Positions 1 to 5,370 of a stretch of DNA of 38,995 nt are shown in pieces; position 1 is the stretch's first letter; every line of letters begins with the position of its first letter. The position numbers and the translations under genes were made by a program. Location of the stretch: positions 1 through 38,995 of the forward strand of contig CAILRB010000072.1 in NCBI GenBank assembly GCA_903836465.1, given 5' to 3'. Origin of the DNA: an uncultured Chlorobiaceae bacterium. Its GTDB lineage: Bacteria; Bacteroidota; Chlorobiia; Chlorobiales; Chlorobiaceae. A model generated the notes under the pieces. That model was not told the DNA's origin. It ran no database searches and saw only the letters and a program-made list of their open reading frames with translations.

Positions 1-94
1 GATAAGGAGTGACATCAAAACGACCAACACGGCCATCTTCCGAAACAATTGACAACACCCAATCAGGTTGTGGATGTAGTTCTGCAATTCTCAT
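1..94 (-). CDS. DUF2442-like protein, N-terminal part, runs off the window
   Basis: Only the first 31 codons are visible. They begin with ATG at 92-94 and read MRIAELHPQPDWVLSI followed by a segment ending in DVTPY. This resembles the N-terminus of DUF2442 proteins, which are usually encoded directly after a DUF4160 protein. Here the start overlaps the stop of the upstream DUF4160 fragment by an ATGA overlap (91-94), the usual arrangement of that pair, which is often listed as a possible toxin-antitoxin module. Function is unproven. The rest of the gene lies outside the window, so I cannot say whether it is intact. Confidence 0.6.
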   Translation of the reverse strand, partial: MRIAELHPQPDWVLSIVSEDGRVGRFDVTPY

Positions 95-291
95 TGATCA
101 AGTCCCTTTATCGGAAATGGTTTCTTTCCATTTACTGCCAAATTCCAGTCAGCCAATAAATCTTCGTGATGAATCTCGATCCAAGCAACTACCAGCTTGT
201 GTTTGTTCGGTGGCAGTAAACCTGCCAATAGCGTTCCTTCAGGGATAGAGTACACTGCAACGTTTCCCTGATAATCTGCATGTATGTGCTG
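91..291 (-). pseudogene. DUF4160-family protein, N-terminally truncated
   Basis: An open frame reads HIHADYQGNVAVYSIPEG, then a segment with AGLLPPNKHKLVVAW, and ends in PIKGLDQ at a stop at 91-93. This matches the conserved core and C-terminus of DUF4160 proteins. The usual first 20 or so residues and a start codon are missing. Immediately upstream, around position 292-296, the homology switches to a copy of an unrelated gene (see the pseudogene at 296-540), so the N-terminus was probably lost by a deletion or recombination event. The partner DUF2442 gene follows with an ATGA overlap. It is probably not expressed as a normal protein. Confidence 0.6.
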
Positions 292-295
292 TGGG

Positions 296-540
296 GGCCA
301 GAAACATTATATTTTGCACGAAAGTAAAAATAGCATCGATACCATTTTGTATAAATATCAGCAATGTAATTGCGCTGAAACGTATCAGGAGCTGCTGGGG
401 GAGGTTGAATGTGTTGTGGTTTCAAAACCTTTTCCACAAGTTCGTCTGCCTTTTGCTGGACAATTACTTTCGTATTCGTTGACCCTTTTGGAGCAGGGTT
501 TAGGTGGACTATACACCCACATTTTCTGATTTTTAGCCAT
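296..540 (-). pseudogene. Truncated, frameshifted copy of the 139-aa protein gene found at 6465-6884
   Basis: The DNA from the ATG at 538-540 down to about 296 is closely similar to the first part of the gene at 6465-6884. Both encode MAKNQ, then KVIVQQKADELVEKVLKP, then NYIADIYTKWYR. This copy lacks two bases near 498-500 relative to the other copy, which breaks the frame after about 15 residues. It then ends abruptly after NVSGP, where sequence from a DUF4160 gene begins. The two copies are direct repeats about 6.3 kb apart. Function of the parent protein is unknown. Confidence 0.75.
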
Positions 541-592
541 ACTGTCTACTTTGTATTACCAATCCATAGTATAGATCTCGATCCCTTATAGA

Positions 593-638
593 GCTGAACG
601 TCTGAAGTCAGCGGTAACGCTGCAACGCAGTATTAGGC
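593..638 (-). repeat. Weak attC-like palindrome
   Basis: Read on the minus strand it runs from GCCTAAT to GTTCAGC over 46 bases, with an inner pairing of CAGCG with CGCTG. The ends only partly match the integron attC consensus, and the site is shorter than usual attC sites. It overlaps the last codons of the small gene at 608-829, which gives that protein its NTALQRYR tail. I treat it as a degenerate site, supported mainly by its position after a gene. Confidence 0.3.
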
Positions 639-829
639 GCCGGACACTCAGACGCAGGAATAAATGGATGACCAGCGGCAATATGTTCAGCTTCTGACTG
701 TTTCAAATCAGCATAGATAGCCTGCAAGTCATAGCCAAATTTGGCTGGATGGGCATCACGAATAGCTCTTACTTCATCCACGATTTCGCTCCCAAGTAGT
801 TCTTCGGGGGTGCAAATGAACGGCAGCAA
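608..829 (-). CDS. Small conserved-type hypothetical protein
   Basis: About 73 residues with the segments EIVDEVRAIRDAHPAKFGYD and IYADLKQSEAEHIAAG. This pattern resembles small bacterial proteins of unknown function that are often found near toxin-antitoxin genes. No ATG is present. The frame opens after a TGA near 862, and 829 is a TTG, so the true start is uncertain and the first 15 or so residues may not belong to the family. The C-terminus (APNTALQRYR) is encoded by an attC-like palindrome. It lies downstream of the BrnT-like toxin/antitoxin pair at 866-1439 in the same orientation and may share its transcript. I cannot assign a function. Confidence 0.5.
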   Translation of the reverse strand: MLPFICTPEELLGSEIVDEVRAIRDAHPAKFGYDLQAIYADLKQSEAEHIAAGHPFIPASECPAPNTALQRYR

Positions 830-865
830 TAAGCCAATACCGTCGAGGCTCCACAGGGTGAATCA

Positions 866-1165
866 TCAGGGCCTGGTTTGCACCTCTTTTGCTGCTCCAT
901 CAACCAGTGTTCCGTTAATGAACTTGTGAATAATACTTGAGATATAACTCTGATACGGCAAACCTTCCTTGACGGCTTTTCTTTGCAACTCAGTGAGGTC
1001 TCTTTCAGAAATCCGAATATTCAGTCTCCTGTCCTTTCTCAAAGTATTACAGGCGTACTCAGCCAACTCTTTTCTTCTTTTTGGAAGGTCGGCGACAGGA
1101 ACCCATTCACCTTTTTCAAAGCTTTCCAGTATTTCCTTCTCTTCTTTGGTCAGTTTAGTCGTCAT
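866..1165 (-). CDS. RHH/CopG-like antitoxin of a BrnT-like toxin pair
   Basis: A 99-aa protein when started at the ATG at 1163-1165, which has a GGAG about 7 bases upstream. The open frame continues to a TTG at 1177. The central segment RLNIRISERDLTELQRKA followed by GLPYQSYISSIIHKF has the beta-strand plus two-helix pattern of ribbon-helix-helix DNA-binding antitoxins. The gene overlaps the 3' end of the preceding toxin gene by 11 bases, so the two are probably translated together. By analogy with such modules it should neutralise the toxin and repress the shared promoter; this is inference. A paralogue lies at 2701-2982. Confidence 0.75.
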   Translation of the reverse strand: MTTKLTKEEKEILESFEKGEWVPVADLPKRRKELAEYACNTLRKDRRLNIRISERDLTELQRKAVKEGLPYQSYISSIIHKFINGTLVDGAAKEVQTRP

Positions 1166-1439
1166 GTTTTTCTCCAAAATATTGCTGAGTGGCCTTCCTG
1201 CTCGGGATAATGGTTTTCAGAAACAACTCTTCCTCATTCTCAACATAAGGTACGAGATATGCGTAATTGAACACGCTCAATACCATGATTCGTTGTCCAG
1301 GGTATACCTTCTGGTTGGGATGTAGATAGTCGTCCAATATCTCACCCCTTTCAATAAAGAAAACCACATCCTCGAAACAGATGCCCCGTGACGCTTTGAG
1401 TGCCACGCTCTTTTCCGTGTTCCAATTGATGCGTTTCAT
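1155..1439 (-). CDS. BrnT-like toxin
   Basis: A 94-aa protein starting at ATG 1437-1439. It has the features of the small toxins paired with CopG/RHH antitoxins: an N-terminal INWNTEKSVALKASRGICFE segment, a central HPNQKVYPGQRI segment, and the C-terminal pattern ELFLKTIIPSRKATQQYFGE. Members of the BrnT-like group are predicted RNases of the RelE-type fold. The antitoxin gene follows with an 11-base overlap; toxin-first order is usual for BrnT modules. The cassette is bounded upstream by an attC-like site (1501-1562). A truncated paralogue is at 2975-3058. Confidence 0.72.
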   Translation of the reverse strand: MKRINWNTEKSVALKASRGICFEDVVFFIERGEILDDYLHPNQKVYPGQRIMVLSVFNYAYLVPYVENEEELFLKTIIPSRKATQQYFGEKHDD

Positions 1440-1445
1440 TTTACC

Positions 1446-1474
1446 AATTTATCACAATGTGTGCAGTTTGGCAA
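1446..1474 (-). promoter_or_regulatory. Possible sigma-70-type promoter for the toxin-antitoxin pair
   Basis: On the minus strand, TTGCCA (1469-1474) and TAAATT (1446-1451) are separated by 17 bases. The start codon of the toxin is at 1437-1439, so the transcript would have almost no leader. This may be chance in AT-rich DNA. It would fit the common finding that toxin-antitoxin cassettes carry their own promoters. Confidence 0.25.
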
Positions 1475-1500
1475 CGGTAAACGACTTGTTTTTGCATGTG

Positions 1501-1562
1501 GTCTAACGAAAAGGTCACCTGCTGGCGGCGAAGCCGACAGTCAAGTGACGTGATTTTATGAG
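1501..1562 (-). repeat. attC-like site
   Basis: On the minus strand the site ends in a consensus GTTAGAC core (1501-1507). It is preceded by a long imperfect hairpin whose arms lie at 1514-1529 and 1533-1549, with a 3-base loop. The arms pair over about 16 positions with one bulged base and two mismatches, and a bulged (extrahelical) base is a typical attC feature. The outer end next to the stop codon of the ParE gene is degenerate. Six-base spacers flank the arms on both sides. It sits directly after the gene at 1556-1864, where an attC is expected. Confidence 0.55.
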
Positions 1563-1864
1563 ATGCAGTCTATTCTGTTTTTTAATAAGGCTGGACTTCT
1601 TTTACCATGAAGCACTGCCAGAACAAAAATTGCATCATTTTTGAATAGATAGATTATTTTATAAGGGAATTTTTTAATGACGCGCTTCCTTGCTTCTTTA
1701 TATTCTACTGGGGTGAGCTCAGGATTCCTTTGGATAAATTTAAGACCGGCCTCAATCTGAAGCAAGAAGTCATGTCCCAACCCCTGCCTTTTTCCTTCAT
1801 ACCAAAGGAATGATTCTCTTAAATCATTTTCAGCCTCAGGTCTGATTATGATTTGATGCTTCAT
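1556..1864 (-). CDS. ParE/RelE-family toxin
   Basis: A 102-aa protein with the family pattern IIIRPEAENDLRESFLWYE at the N-terminus, a helix with GLGHDFLLQIEAGL, then VIKKFPYKIIYLF and VLAVLHGKRSP at the C-terminus. This is the RelE/ParE toxin fold; ParE members poison DNA gyrase and RelE members cleave mRNA, and the sequence alone does not decide which. The start codon overlaps the stop of the upstream antitoxin gene by an ATGA overlap (1861-1864). The stop codon abuts the attC-like site at 1501-1562, so the pair looks like a single cassette. Confidence 0.85.
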   Translation of the reverse strand: MKHQIIIRPEAENDLRESFLWYEGKRQGLGHDFLLQIEAGLKFIQRNPELTPVEYKEARKRVIKKFPYKIIYLFKNDAIFVLAVLHGKRSPALLKNRIDCIS

Positions 1865-2082
1865 CGCTTAGATACTATTCTCTTATAAACATCTTCCCAC
1901 GGAGCACCTAATGTGGGGTTTCTGTGATATGCTTCCAAACGTTCATCAATTATTATTTTTTCTTCGTCCGATAACTGGACAGCTTCAGGTTCGTTAGATA
2001 TCGTATCCCAGATGTCTTCTACCAACTGAATTCTCTCCGGGACTGATAACTCAAGGGTATCCGTAGCGGTTATATGTTTCAT
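1861..2082 (-). CDS. Addiction module antitoxin (TIGR02574-type)
   Basis: A 73-aa protein with LSVPERIQLVEDIWDTIS near the N-terminus and the conserved region RLEAYHRNPTLGAPWEDV near the C-terminus, diagnostic of the putative addiction module component family that accompanies ParE/RelE toxins. An AGGAGG-like sequence precedes the ATG at 2080-2082 (minus strand AACAGGAGGTAATTGCC). Translationally coupled to the downstream toxin (ATGA overlap). It should bind and neutralise that toxin. Confidence 0.85.
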   Translation of the reverse strand: MKHITATDTLELSVPERIQLVEDIWDTISNEPEAVQLSDEEKIIIDERLEAYHRNPTLGAPWEDVYKRIVSKR

Positions 2083-2097
2083 GGCAATTACCTCCTG

Positions 2098-2190
2098 TTA
2101 ACATGGATAAAAAACGTTATCGATTACATTTGCTGTTTCGACTTTATAGAAGTCCGATGAAATTACAGTTGTTGCATTCTCCAGTTTCCA
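2098..2190 (-). pseudogene. Possible PIN-domain (VapC) toxin remnant
   Basis: A short open frame contains TTVISSDFYKVETANVI, which resembles the region around the second conserved acidic residue of PIN-domain toxins (typically DLYxVEVANV). It ends soon after at a stop (2098-2100). No start codon, first aspartate motif or C-terminal half is visible. It lies just downstream of a FitA-like antitoxin gene, exactly where a PIN toxin would be expected. The match is short, so the call is tentative. Confidence 0.3.
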
Positions 2191-2260
2191 TGAAATGTTG
2201 CAGCACTTTCCTTATCTAATTCTTGATTTCTTTGAGGAGATGCTTTCGTTCAGCGCTTCT

Positions 2261-2395
2261 TTACTCTTGAAAATTCAACGCTTTTCTCAATAAAAATATG
2301 GTTTCCTCTGCGATAGTTCTCTTATCCGCTTTAGCTGTTTGAGTTAATTTTTCATACAGCTCTTCAGGAATATTTCTTACTTGGAGAAAAGGCAT
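2261..2395 (-). CDS. FitA-like ribbon-helix-helix antitoxin (short)
   Basis: A 44-aa frame from ATG 2393-2395 to TAA 2261-2263 reads MPFLQVRNIPEELYEKL followed by AKADKRTIAEETIFLLRKAL. This is the typical N-terminal DNA-binding part of FitA/VapB-type antitoxins. Family members are usually 70-80 residues, because a toxin-binding tail follows. Here the frame stops early, although open codons (RSAERKHLLKEIKN) continue in frame past the TAA, so a premature stop may have removed the tail. Its toxin partner appears reduced to a PIN-like fragment at 2098-2190. It may be an orphan or non-functional antitoxin. Confidence 0.6.
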   Translation of the reverse strand: MPFLQVRNIPEELYEKLTQTAKADKRTIAEETIFLLRKALNFQE

Positions 2396-2482
2396 AATTC
2401 AGATCCTATAATGAAATTACCACGGATGATACAGAGAATTCGAATTTTCCGATAATTGCGCCACTTATACATCGAAAAGTAA

Positions 2483-2662
2483 TCAAAAATAGCAAAAAAC
2501 TTTTTCTATTTCAGTTTTTCTCTCCAACTCATCATACTCCTCCACAAACTGCTGGAAATCTGCCTTGAGTGGCAGACTTCTTTCCCCGGAGAGAACCTTA
2601 TACAGACTTTCCCGAGACCACCCAGCGACCCTTGCCACCTGTATCATCTCATTTTGCCGTTG
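2483..2662 (-). pseudogene. HigA-type addiction-module antidote, C-terminal fragment
   Basis: The frame reads QVARVAGWSRESLYKVLSGE, the helix-turn-helix of the COG3636 'probable addiction module antidote' family (xHigA). It is followed by an unusual tail and a stop at 2483-2485. The N-terminal 40 or so residues of the family are missing, and the only ATG (2645-2647) lies inside the helix-turn-helix. The companion RelE-type toxin is not visible nearby. This is a decayed toxin-antitoxin gene. Confidence 0.6.
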
Positions 2663-2700
2663 CGTTGTCCCCCAACCTTTTTAATAAATTGATCTTGATG

Positions 2701-2982
2701 TCAGGCGGATGTCTTCTCTTTTTTTTCGATGATTCTTCCCGTAACATATTTGTGCAGGATACTTGTAACGAGAGTTTGGTAGGGAATACCTTCTTCAAGT
2801 GCTTTGGTCTTGAGGGCTTCCACATCACGTTTGGAGATTCTCACATTAATTCGATAGTCTTTGAGAGCCGTTTCTGAAGCGGCTTTCATAAGCCTCTCTT
2901 TCATAGAGGTAAGGTCGGCAACGGAAGACCATTCACCAGCTTCCACCGAGATGATAAGTTCTGCTTCCTCTGTCTTATTCAT
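2701..2982 (-). CDS. RHH/CopG-like antitoxin, paralogue of the one at 866-1165
   Basis: A 93-aa protein whose middle reads YRINVRISKRDVEALKTKA, then GIPYQTLVTSILHKY. It aligns clearly with the antitoxin at 866-1165, including EAGEWSSVADL against EKGEWVPVADL. The frame is intact, with ATG at 2980-2982. Its cognate toxin survives only as a C-terminal remnant (2975-3058) whose stop codon overlaps this start. It may therefore be an orphan antitoxin that could still neutralise the related toxin at 1155-1439; that is a hypothesis. Variation in copies like this is common in TA-rich arrays. Confidence 0.7.
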   Translation of the reverse strand: MNKTEEAELIISVEAGEWSSVADLTSMKERLMKAASETALKDYRINVRISKRDVEALKTKALEEGIPYQTLVTSILHKYVTGRIIEKKEKTSA

Positions 2983-3058
2983 TTCTTTTCTCCAAATCGA
3001 ATTGCTTTGTGTACTTCCTGCCTGGAAAGAGGGTCTTCAAGAAAAAGTCGATATGGCT
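2975..3058 (-). pseudogene. C-terminal remnant of a BrnT-like toxin
   Basis: The open frame reads SHIDFFLKTLFPGRKYTKQF and ends in EKRNE at a TAA (2975-2977). This matches the C-terminus of the intact toxin at 1155-1439 (ELFLKTIIPSRKATQQYF). A TAG immediately precedes the segment, and the first two thirds of the gene are absent. It overlaps the start of the antitoxin at 2701-2982, the same arrangement as in the intact pair. A deletion evidently removed the rest, and the DNA just upstream leads into an attC-like site at 3102. Confidence 0.65.
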
Positions 3059-3101
3059 CTATGTGGACCTTTTGTCAATCATAATCGCCCCTGCAGAGTC
3101 C

Positions 3102-3175
3102 GCCTAACGCCCAAGCTCAGGGTCCGCGCAGCGTCGGGTTGACCGTAGGGTTCTGTCACATTTCACGCGTTACGG
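3102..3175 (-). repeat. attC-like site
   Basis: The minus strand ends in a consensus GTTAGGC core (3102-3108). The opposite end, overlapping the last codons of the BrnA gene, reads CCGTAAC (3169-3175). The inside is GC-rich but I cannot draw a clean bulged hairpin. The core-proximal bases (GAGCTT next to the core, and GGACYCTGC beyond it) resemble those of the site at 5311-5370. Confidence 0.42.
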
Positions 3176-3462
3176 GAATGGCACGTTACGTACTCACGAA
3201 GCACACCATCCATTCGCGATTGCCAACCTTCACCGGTTGACTTGAAGTAGGCGACGACCTCGGGGCTATAACGCACAGACACAAGCAGCTTCTTGTTTTC
3301 AGACCTCGGACGACCACGCAGGGCGCGGATTGGCACCATCGCCTTCAGTTGCTTTGGCGTGAGTGGCTGCGCGTCAGGATCACTTTTAGCTGCCGCAGTA
3401 ATGGCCTTGTCCTCTTCCGCTGTGGGCATGAGGATAGTTGAACGCTTAGAGATTTTCGACAT
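3163..3462 (-). CDS. brnA: BrnA-family antitoxin
   Basis: A 99-aa protein with the C-terminal BrnA signature: KKLLVSVRYSPEVVAYFKST followed by GEGWQSRMDGVLREYV. This forms the ribbon-helix-helix DNA-binding domain. In the described Brucella BrnTA system, BrnA dimers bind two BrnT toxins and repress the operon. The gene overlaps the 3' end of brnT by 17 bases. This pair is noticeably richer in GC than the neighbouring TA genes, which suggests a separate origin and fits a captured cassette. The stop codon lies in the attC-like site at 3102-3175. Confidence 0.85.
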   Translation of the reverse strand: MSKISKRSTILMPTAEEDKAITAAAKSDPDAQPLTPKQLKAMVPIRALRGRPRSENKKLLVSVRYSPEVVAYFKSTGEGWQSRMDGVLREYVTCHSRNA

Positions 3463-3727
3463 AATTTTCGATATAGTGTTTCACCTCTCGACGATTGGCA
3501 CGGCGCAGGCTGATGACCCTTCGCACTTCGCCTCGGTCAACAAATGCCACGCAGTACAGGATTTCGGTTTGCGGAGCGAGCGCAATCATTCGCGACTCGC
3601 CGTACTCAAACCGTTCATCAACCCACACCAGTGCGGCTTCCCAGTCAAGGTCGCCTGCCATAGCCAGAGACACACCGTGCTTCGCCTGGTTTGCTGCGTC
3701 CTTGACGGGATCGAACTCGACTGTCAT
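3446..3727 (-). CDS. brnT: BrnT-family ribonuclease toxin
   Basis: A 93-aa protein with the BrnT pattern: FDPVKDAANQAKHGVSLAMA at the N-terminus, a central ESRMIALAP segment, and the C-terminal VRRVISLRRANRREVKHY. BrnT toxins have a RelE-like fold and inhibit translation by RNA cleavage. The gene precedes and overlaps brnA. An attC-like site (3758-3842) lies upstream, so brnT-brnA appears to be one cassette between two such sites. Confidence 0.87.
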   Translation of the reverse strand: MTVEFDPVKDAANQAKHGVSLAMAGDLDWEAALVWVDERFEYGESRMIALAPQTEILYCVAFVDRGEVRRVISLRRANRREVKHYIENYVENL

Positions 3728-3757
3728 AATTTTAATGTAGCTACAATTAATGAGATT

Positions 3758-3842
3758 ATCAAACGAACCGCGCGTTGATCTTCAATGGGCCGAACGGTGA
3801 AATAACCGGCGCGGAGCGTCCGAGTTTATGGCTTTGTTAGGG
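3758..3842 (-). repeat. attC-like site, one good half
   Basis: On the minus strand it begins with CCCTAAC (3836-3842), which includes the stop codon of the upstream gene, followed by AAAGCC, typical of the left half of attC sites. GCGCGG/CCGCGC segments can pair inside. The far end (GTTTGAT, 3758-3764) deviates from the consensus. It separates the 334-aa gene from the brnTA cassette. Confidence 0.4.
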
Positions 3843-4841
3843 CACCTCCAGAGTTGCTCGCACTTCTCGTTCAATCCGAGATTTGTTTAGACCCCACGGA
3901 GTCTCCTCTTCAAAATACTTCCGCAATTCATCCACCGCTTCTTTATCTGTCGAAATGACTTTAACTATAGGGCTGATGGGTTTTCTTCTCAGTACGCGGT
4001 TGTTGAACAGATTGCTGAGAAAAATATTTTGAAGCTCGACATTCAAATCAAATAGGTAGCCCTCAAAATCGTCCTTTGCAGCAACATAGGCTGATGTTAA
4101 TGTCTCAAAATCTTGGATATGCTGACTTGTTGGGCAAATAACATTCATCGCCTGAGTACCGTTGGGAGTCAGAATATCCATGGGCAAGATTGCAAGCATG
4201 GATTCATAAAGAGGACTGAATGTCTCTCTTAGATCATGACTTGCGACATTCAGCGCCAACTGAAATATCTCAAGGTCATGCGTCACAACCTGGTATTTCT
4301 CAATCAATCGTATTATTTTAACGATTTCGTTGGCTGCATCATGATGTCTTCTGCAAAATTCGATTGCTCGCTCCTTAAGGGGTGCAGGCGTAAGTCCTCG
4401 TGCACATTGCACGGAATAGGCATGCATGTTGATAGCCATCAGAGCCACATACGTTCCAGCATTGATTGCCTTGTCGCTGGCATCAACAAGCACCGGCGCG
4501 AATTCTTGATATACTTGGAGCCGCAGCTGTTCCCTGGCATTCTCCTTTTGAAGTTCCATTGCCTGCTTGTGTTGCCGACCCAGCTGCCAAACGACCACAA
4601 AAGCGCCGACAAATATGCCGAAGAGCGTGAGTAAATCGCCGAGCCACCATGGTCGTGGCTCTACCGGGGCTCCATTAGGCTGCTGTACAGGCGGTGGAGA
4701 AACTGCGGTCAAGGGCATGACGAGCGGGGAATGTGGGCCGTCAGCCTGTGCGCTGATCGTCAGCGCATTTTTTCCTTGGCCAGCTACCGTAGGTGGTAGG
4801 GCGGCAAGAAATAGTAGCAAAAATAGCGCAGCCGTTCTCAT
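3837..4841 (-). CDS. Membrane-anchored protein of unknown function
   Basis: A 334-aa protein. A hydrophobic signal-like segment covers residues 2-20, and a second membrane segment is near residues 68-88 (LLTLFGIFVGAFVVVW). It is followed by a charged, probably helical region (QHKQAMELQKENAREQLRL) and a long predominantly helical cytoplasmic or periplasmic domain without a motif I recognise. No catalytic pattern is evident. It is flanked by an R-box GTTAGGT 22 bases upstream and an attC-like site at its stop codon, so it has cassette-like borders. At 1 kb it is large for a cassette gene. Function unknown. Confidence 0.7.
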   Translation of the reverse strand: MRTAALFLLLFLAALPPTVAGQGKNALTISAQADGPHSPLVMPLTAVSPPPVQQPNGAPVEPRPWWLGDLLTLFGIFVGAFVVVWQLGRQHKQAMELQKENAREQLRLQVYQEFAPVLVDASDKAINAGTYVALMAINMHAYSVQCARGLTPAPLKERAIEFCRRHHDAANEIVKIIRLIEKYQVVTHDLEIFQLALNVASHDLRETFSPLYESMLAILPMDILTPNGTQAMNVICPTSQHIQDFETLTSAYVAAKDDFEGYLFDLNVELQNIFLSNLFNNRVLRRKPISPIVKVISTDKEAVDELRKYFEEETPWGLNKSRIEREVRATLEVP

Positions 4842-4862
4842 ATCATGCTTTCAATCCGGGAG

Positions 4863-4869
4863 ACCTAAC
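4863..4869 (-). other. Integron-type core site GTTAGGT (possible attI or cassette boundary)
   Basis: The minus strand reads GTTAGGT, matching GTTRRRY, 22 bases before the ATG of the 334-aa gene. About 30 bases upstream lies a related GTTTAGGC. No paired attC half is evident on the upstream side. Because an integrase remnant lies about 260 bases upstream, this could be the attI-like recombination point, but I cannot verify it. Confidence 0.4.
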
Positions 4870-4915
4870 AATAAATAGACTGACCCGCCTAAACTGCGGA
4901 TTTTTGAATTACAAC

Positions 4916-5016
4916 CCATATAAGACGCAAATTTCAAACTACTCGAAATACCGGTAATCGTTTTAATAAATAATAGTTAACCATTGCATTATGTTTTATT
5001 TTAGCGTCTTATATGG
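4916..5016 (+). repeat. 101-bp AT-rich segment bounded by perfect 13-bp inverted repeats
   Basis: CCATATAAGACGC at 4916-4928 is repeated in inverted form as GCGTCTTATATGG at 5004-5016. The match extends to 16 bp with one mismatch. The interior has no coding capacity. It lies in the roughly 290-base gene-free stretch between the 334-aa gene and the integrase remnant. It could be a miniature inverted-repeat element, a recombinase binding region or a large stem-loop. I do not see a flanking target-site duplication. Confidence 0.6.
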
Positions 5017-5084
5017 ATCGGCATAACAACGTTGCTTACAAGCCATCAACAGGACTTTTTACCCCATGGCCACCTTTGATCAAT

Positions 5085-5109
5085 TACCCCGCAGCAGAGC
5101 TACGGGGTA
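5085..5109 (+). repeat. Short palindromic repeat with TACCCCG/CGGGGTA stem
   Basis: A 7-bp perfect stem encloses an 11-base loop containing CAGCAGAGCTA. GC-rich hairpins of this form are common dispersed intergenic repeats in bacteria. It lies just downstream (in minus-strand direction) of the integrase remnant and could also act as a weak stem in RNA, but no T-run follows. Confidence 0.45.
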
Positions 5110-5127
5110 TGAGTTCATGTTTAGGAA

Positions 5128-5249
5128 TTACTTCACAAAGCACAGCTTCGAGGAATATGTCCTATAGCGATTCAAAACATGGGTATAAATCATCGAGGTG
5201 CTTACATCTTTATGACCCATTAATTCCTGAATAGTGCGGACCATAATTT
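5128..5249 (-). pseudogene. C-terminal remnant of an integron-type tyrosine recombinase (IntI-like)
   Basis: The frame reads [20 protein letters not shown] followed by VLNR, then diverges and stops at 5128-5130. It contains the GH of the LxGH motif (conserved H) and the catalytic Tyr of the tyrosine-recombinase C-terminus. The combination MIYTHVLNR after the GH box is typical of integron integrases, though some phage and Xer-type enzymes are similar. Everything upstream of about residue V(RTIQ), including the HxR box, is missing, and the tail after LNR is unrelated. The remnant lies on the same strand as the cassette genes. Integrons with this reversed integrase orientation are known in some lineages, to my recollection. 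It cannot be an active enzyme. Confidence 0.72.
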
Positions 5250-5310
5250 CACTTTCTTCAAACCCTTGAAATGCTGATTGGAATATCTTCTATCGCGCCC
5301 CGCAGGGTCC

Positions 5311-5370
5311 ACCTGACGCAAAGCTCAGCAGCGGAGGGTTAGCGGGGTGCGCTGGAGCGTTGCGTCAGGC
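5311..5370 (-). repeat. attC-like site with bulged inner arms
   Basis: The minus strand runs from GCCTGAC (5364-5370) to GTCAGGT (5311-5317), and these ends are complementary at 6 of 7 positions. The inner arms GCTC-CAGCG and CGCTGCTGAGC pair with two extra bases bulged on one side, the hallmark of attC hairpins. The core carries GTCAGG instead of GTTAGG. The site covers the last 11 codons of the antitoxin gene at 5339-5584 and lies just upstream of the integrase remnant. Confidence 0.68.

Noticed and set aside
5013-5234. Plus-strand 73-codon frame over the integrase remnant
   Set aside because: The minus strand gives a clear tyrosine-recombinase C-terminus in the same DNA, so the plus frame is a shadow.
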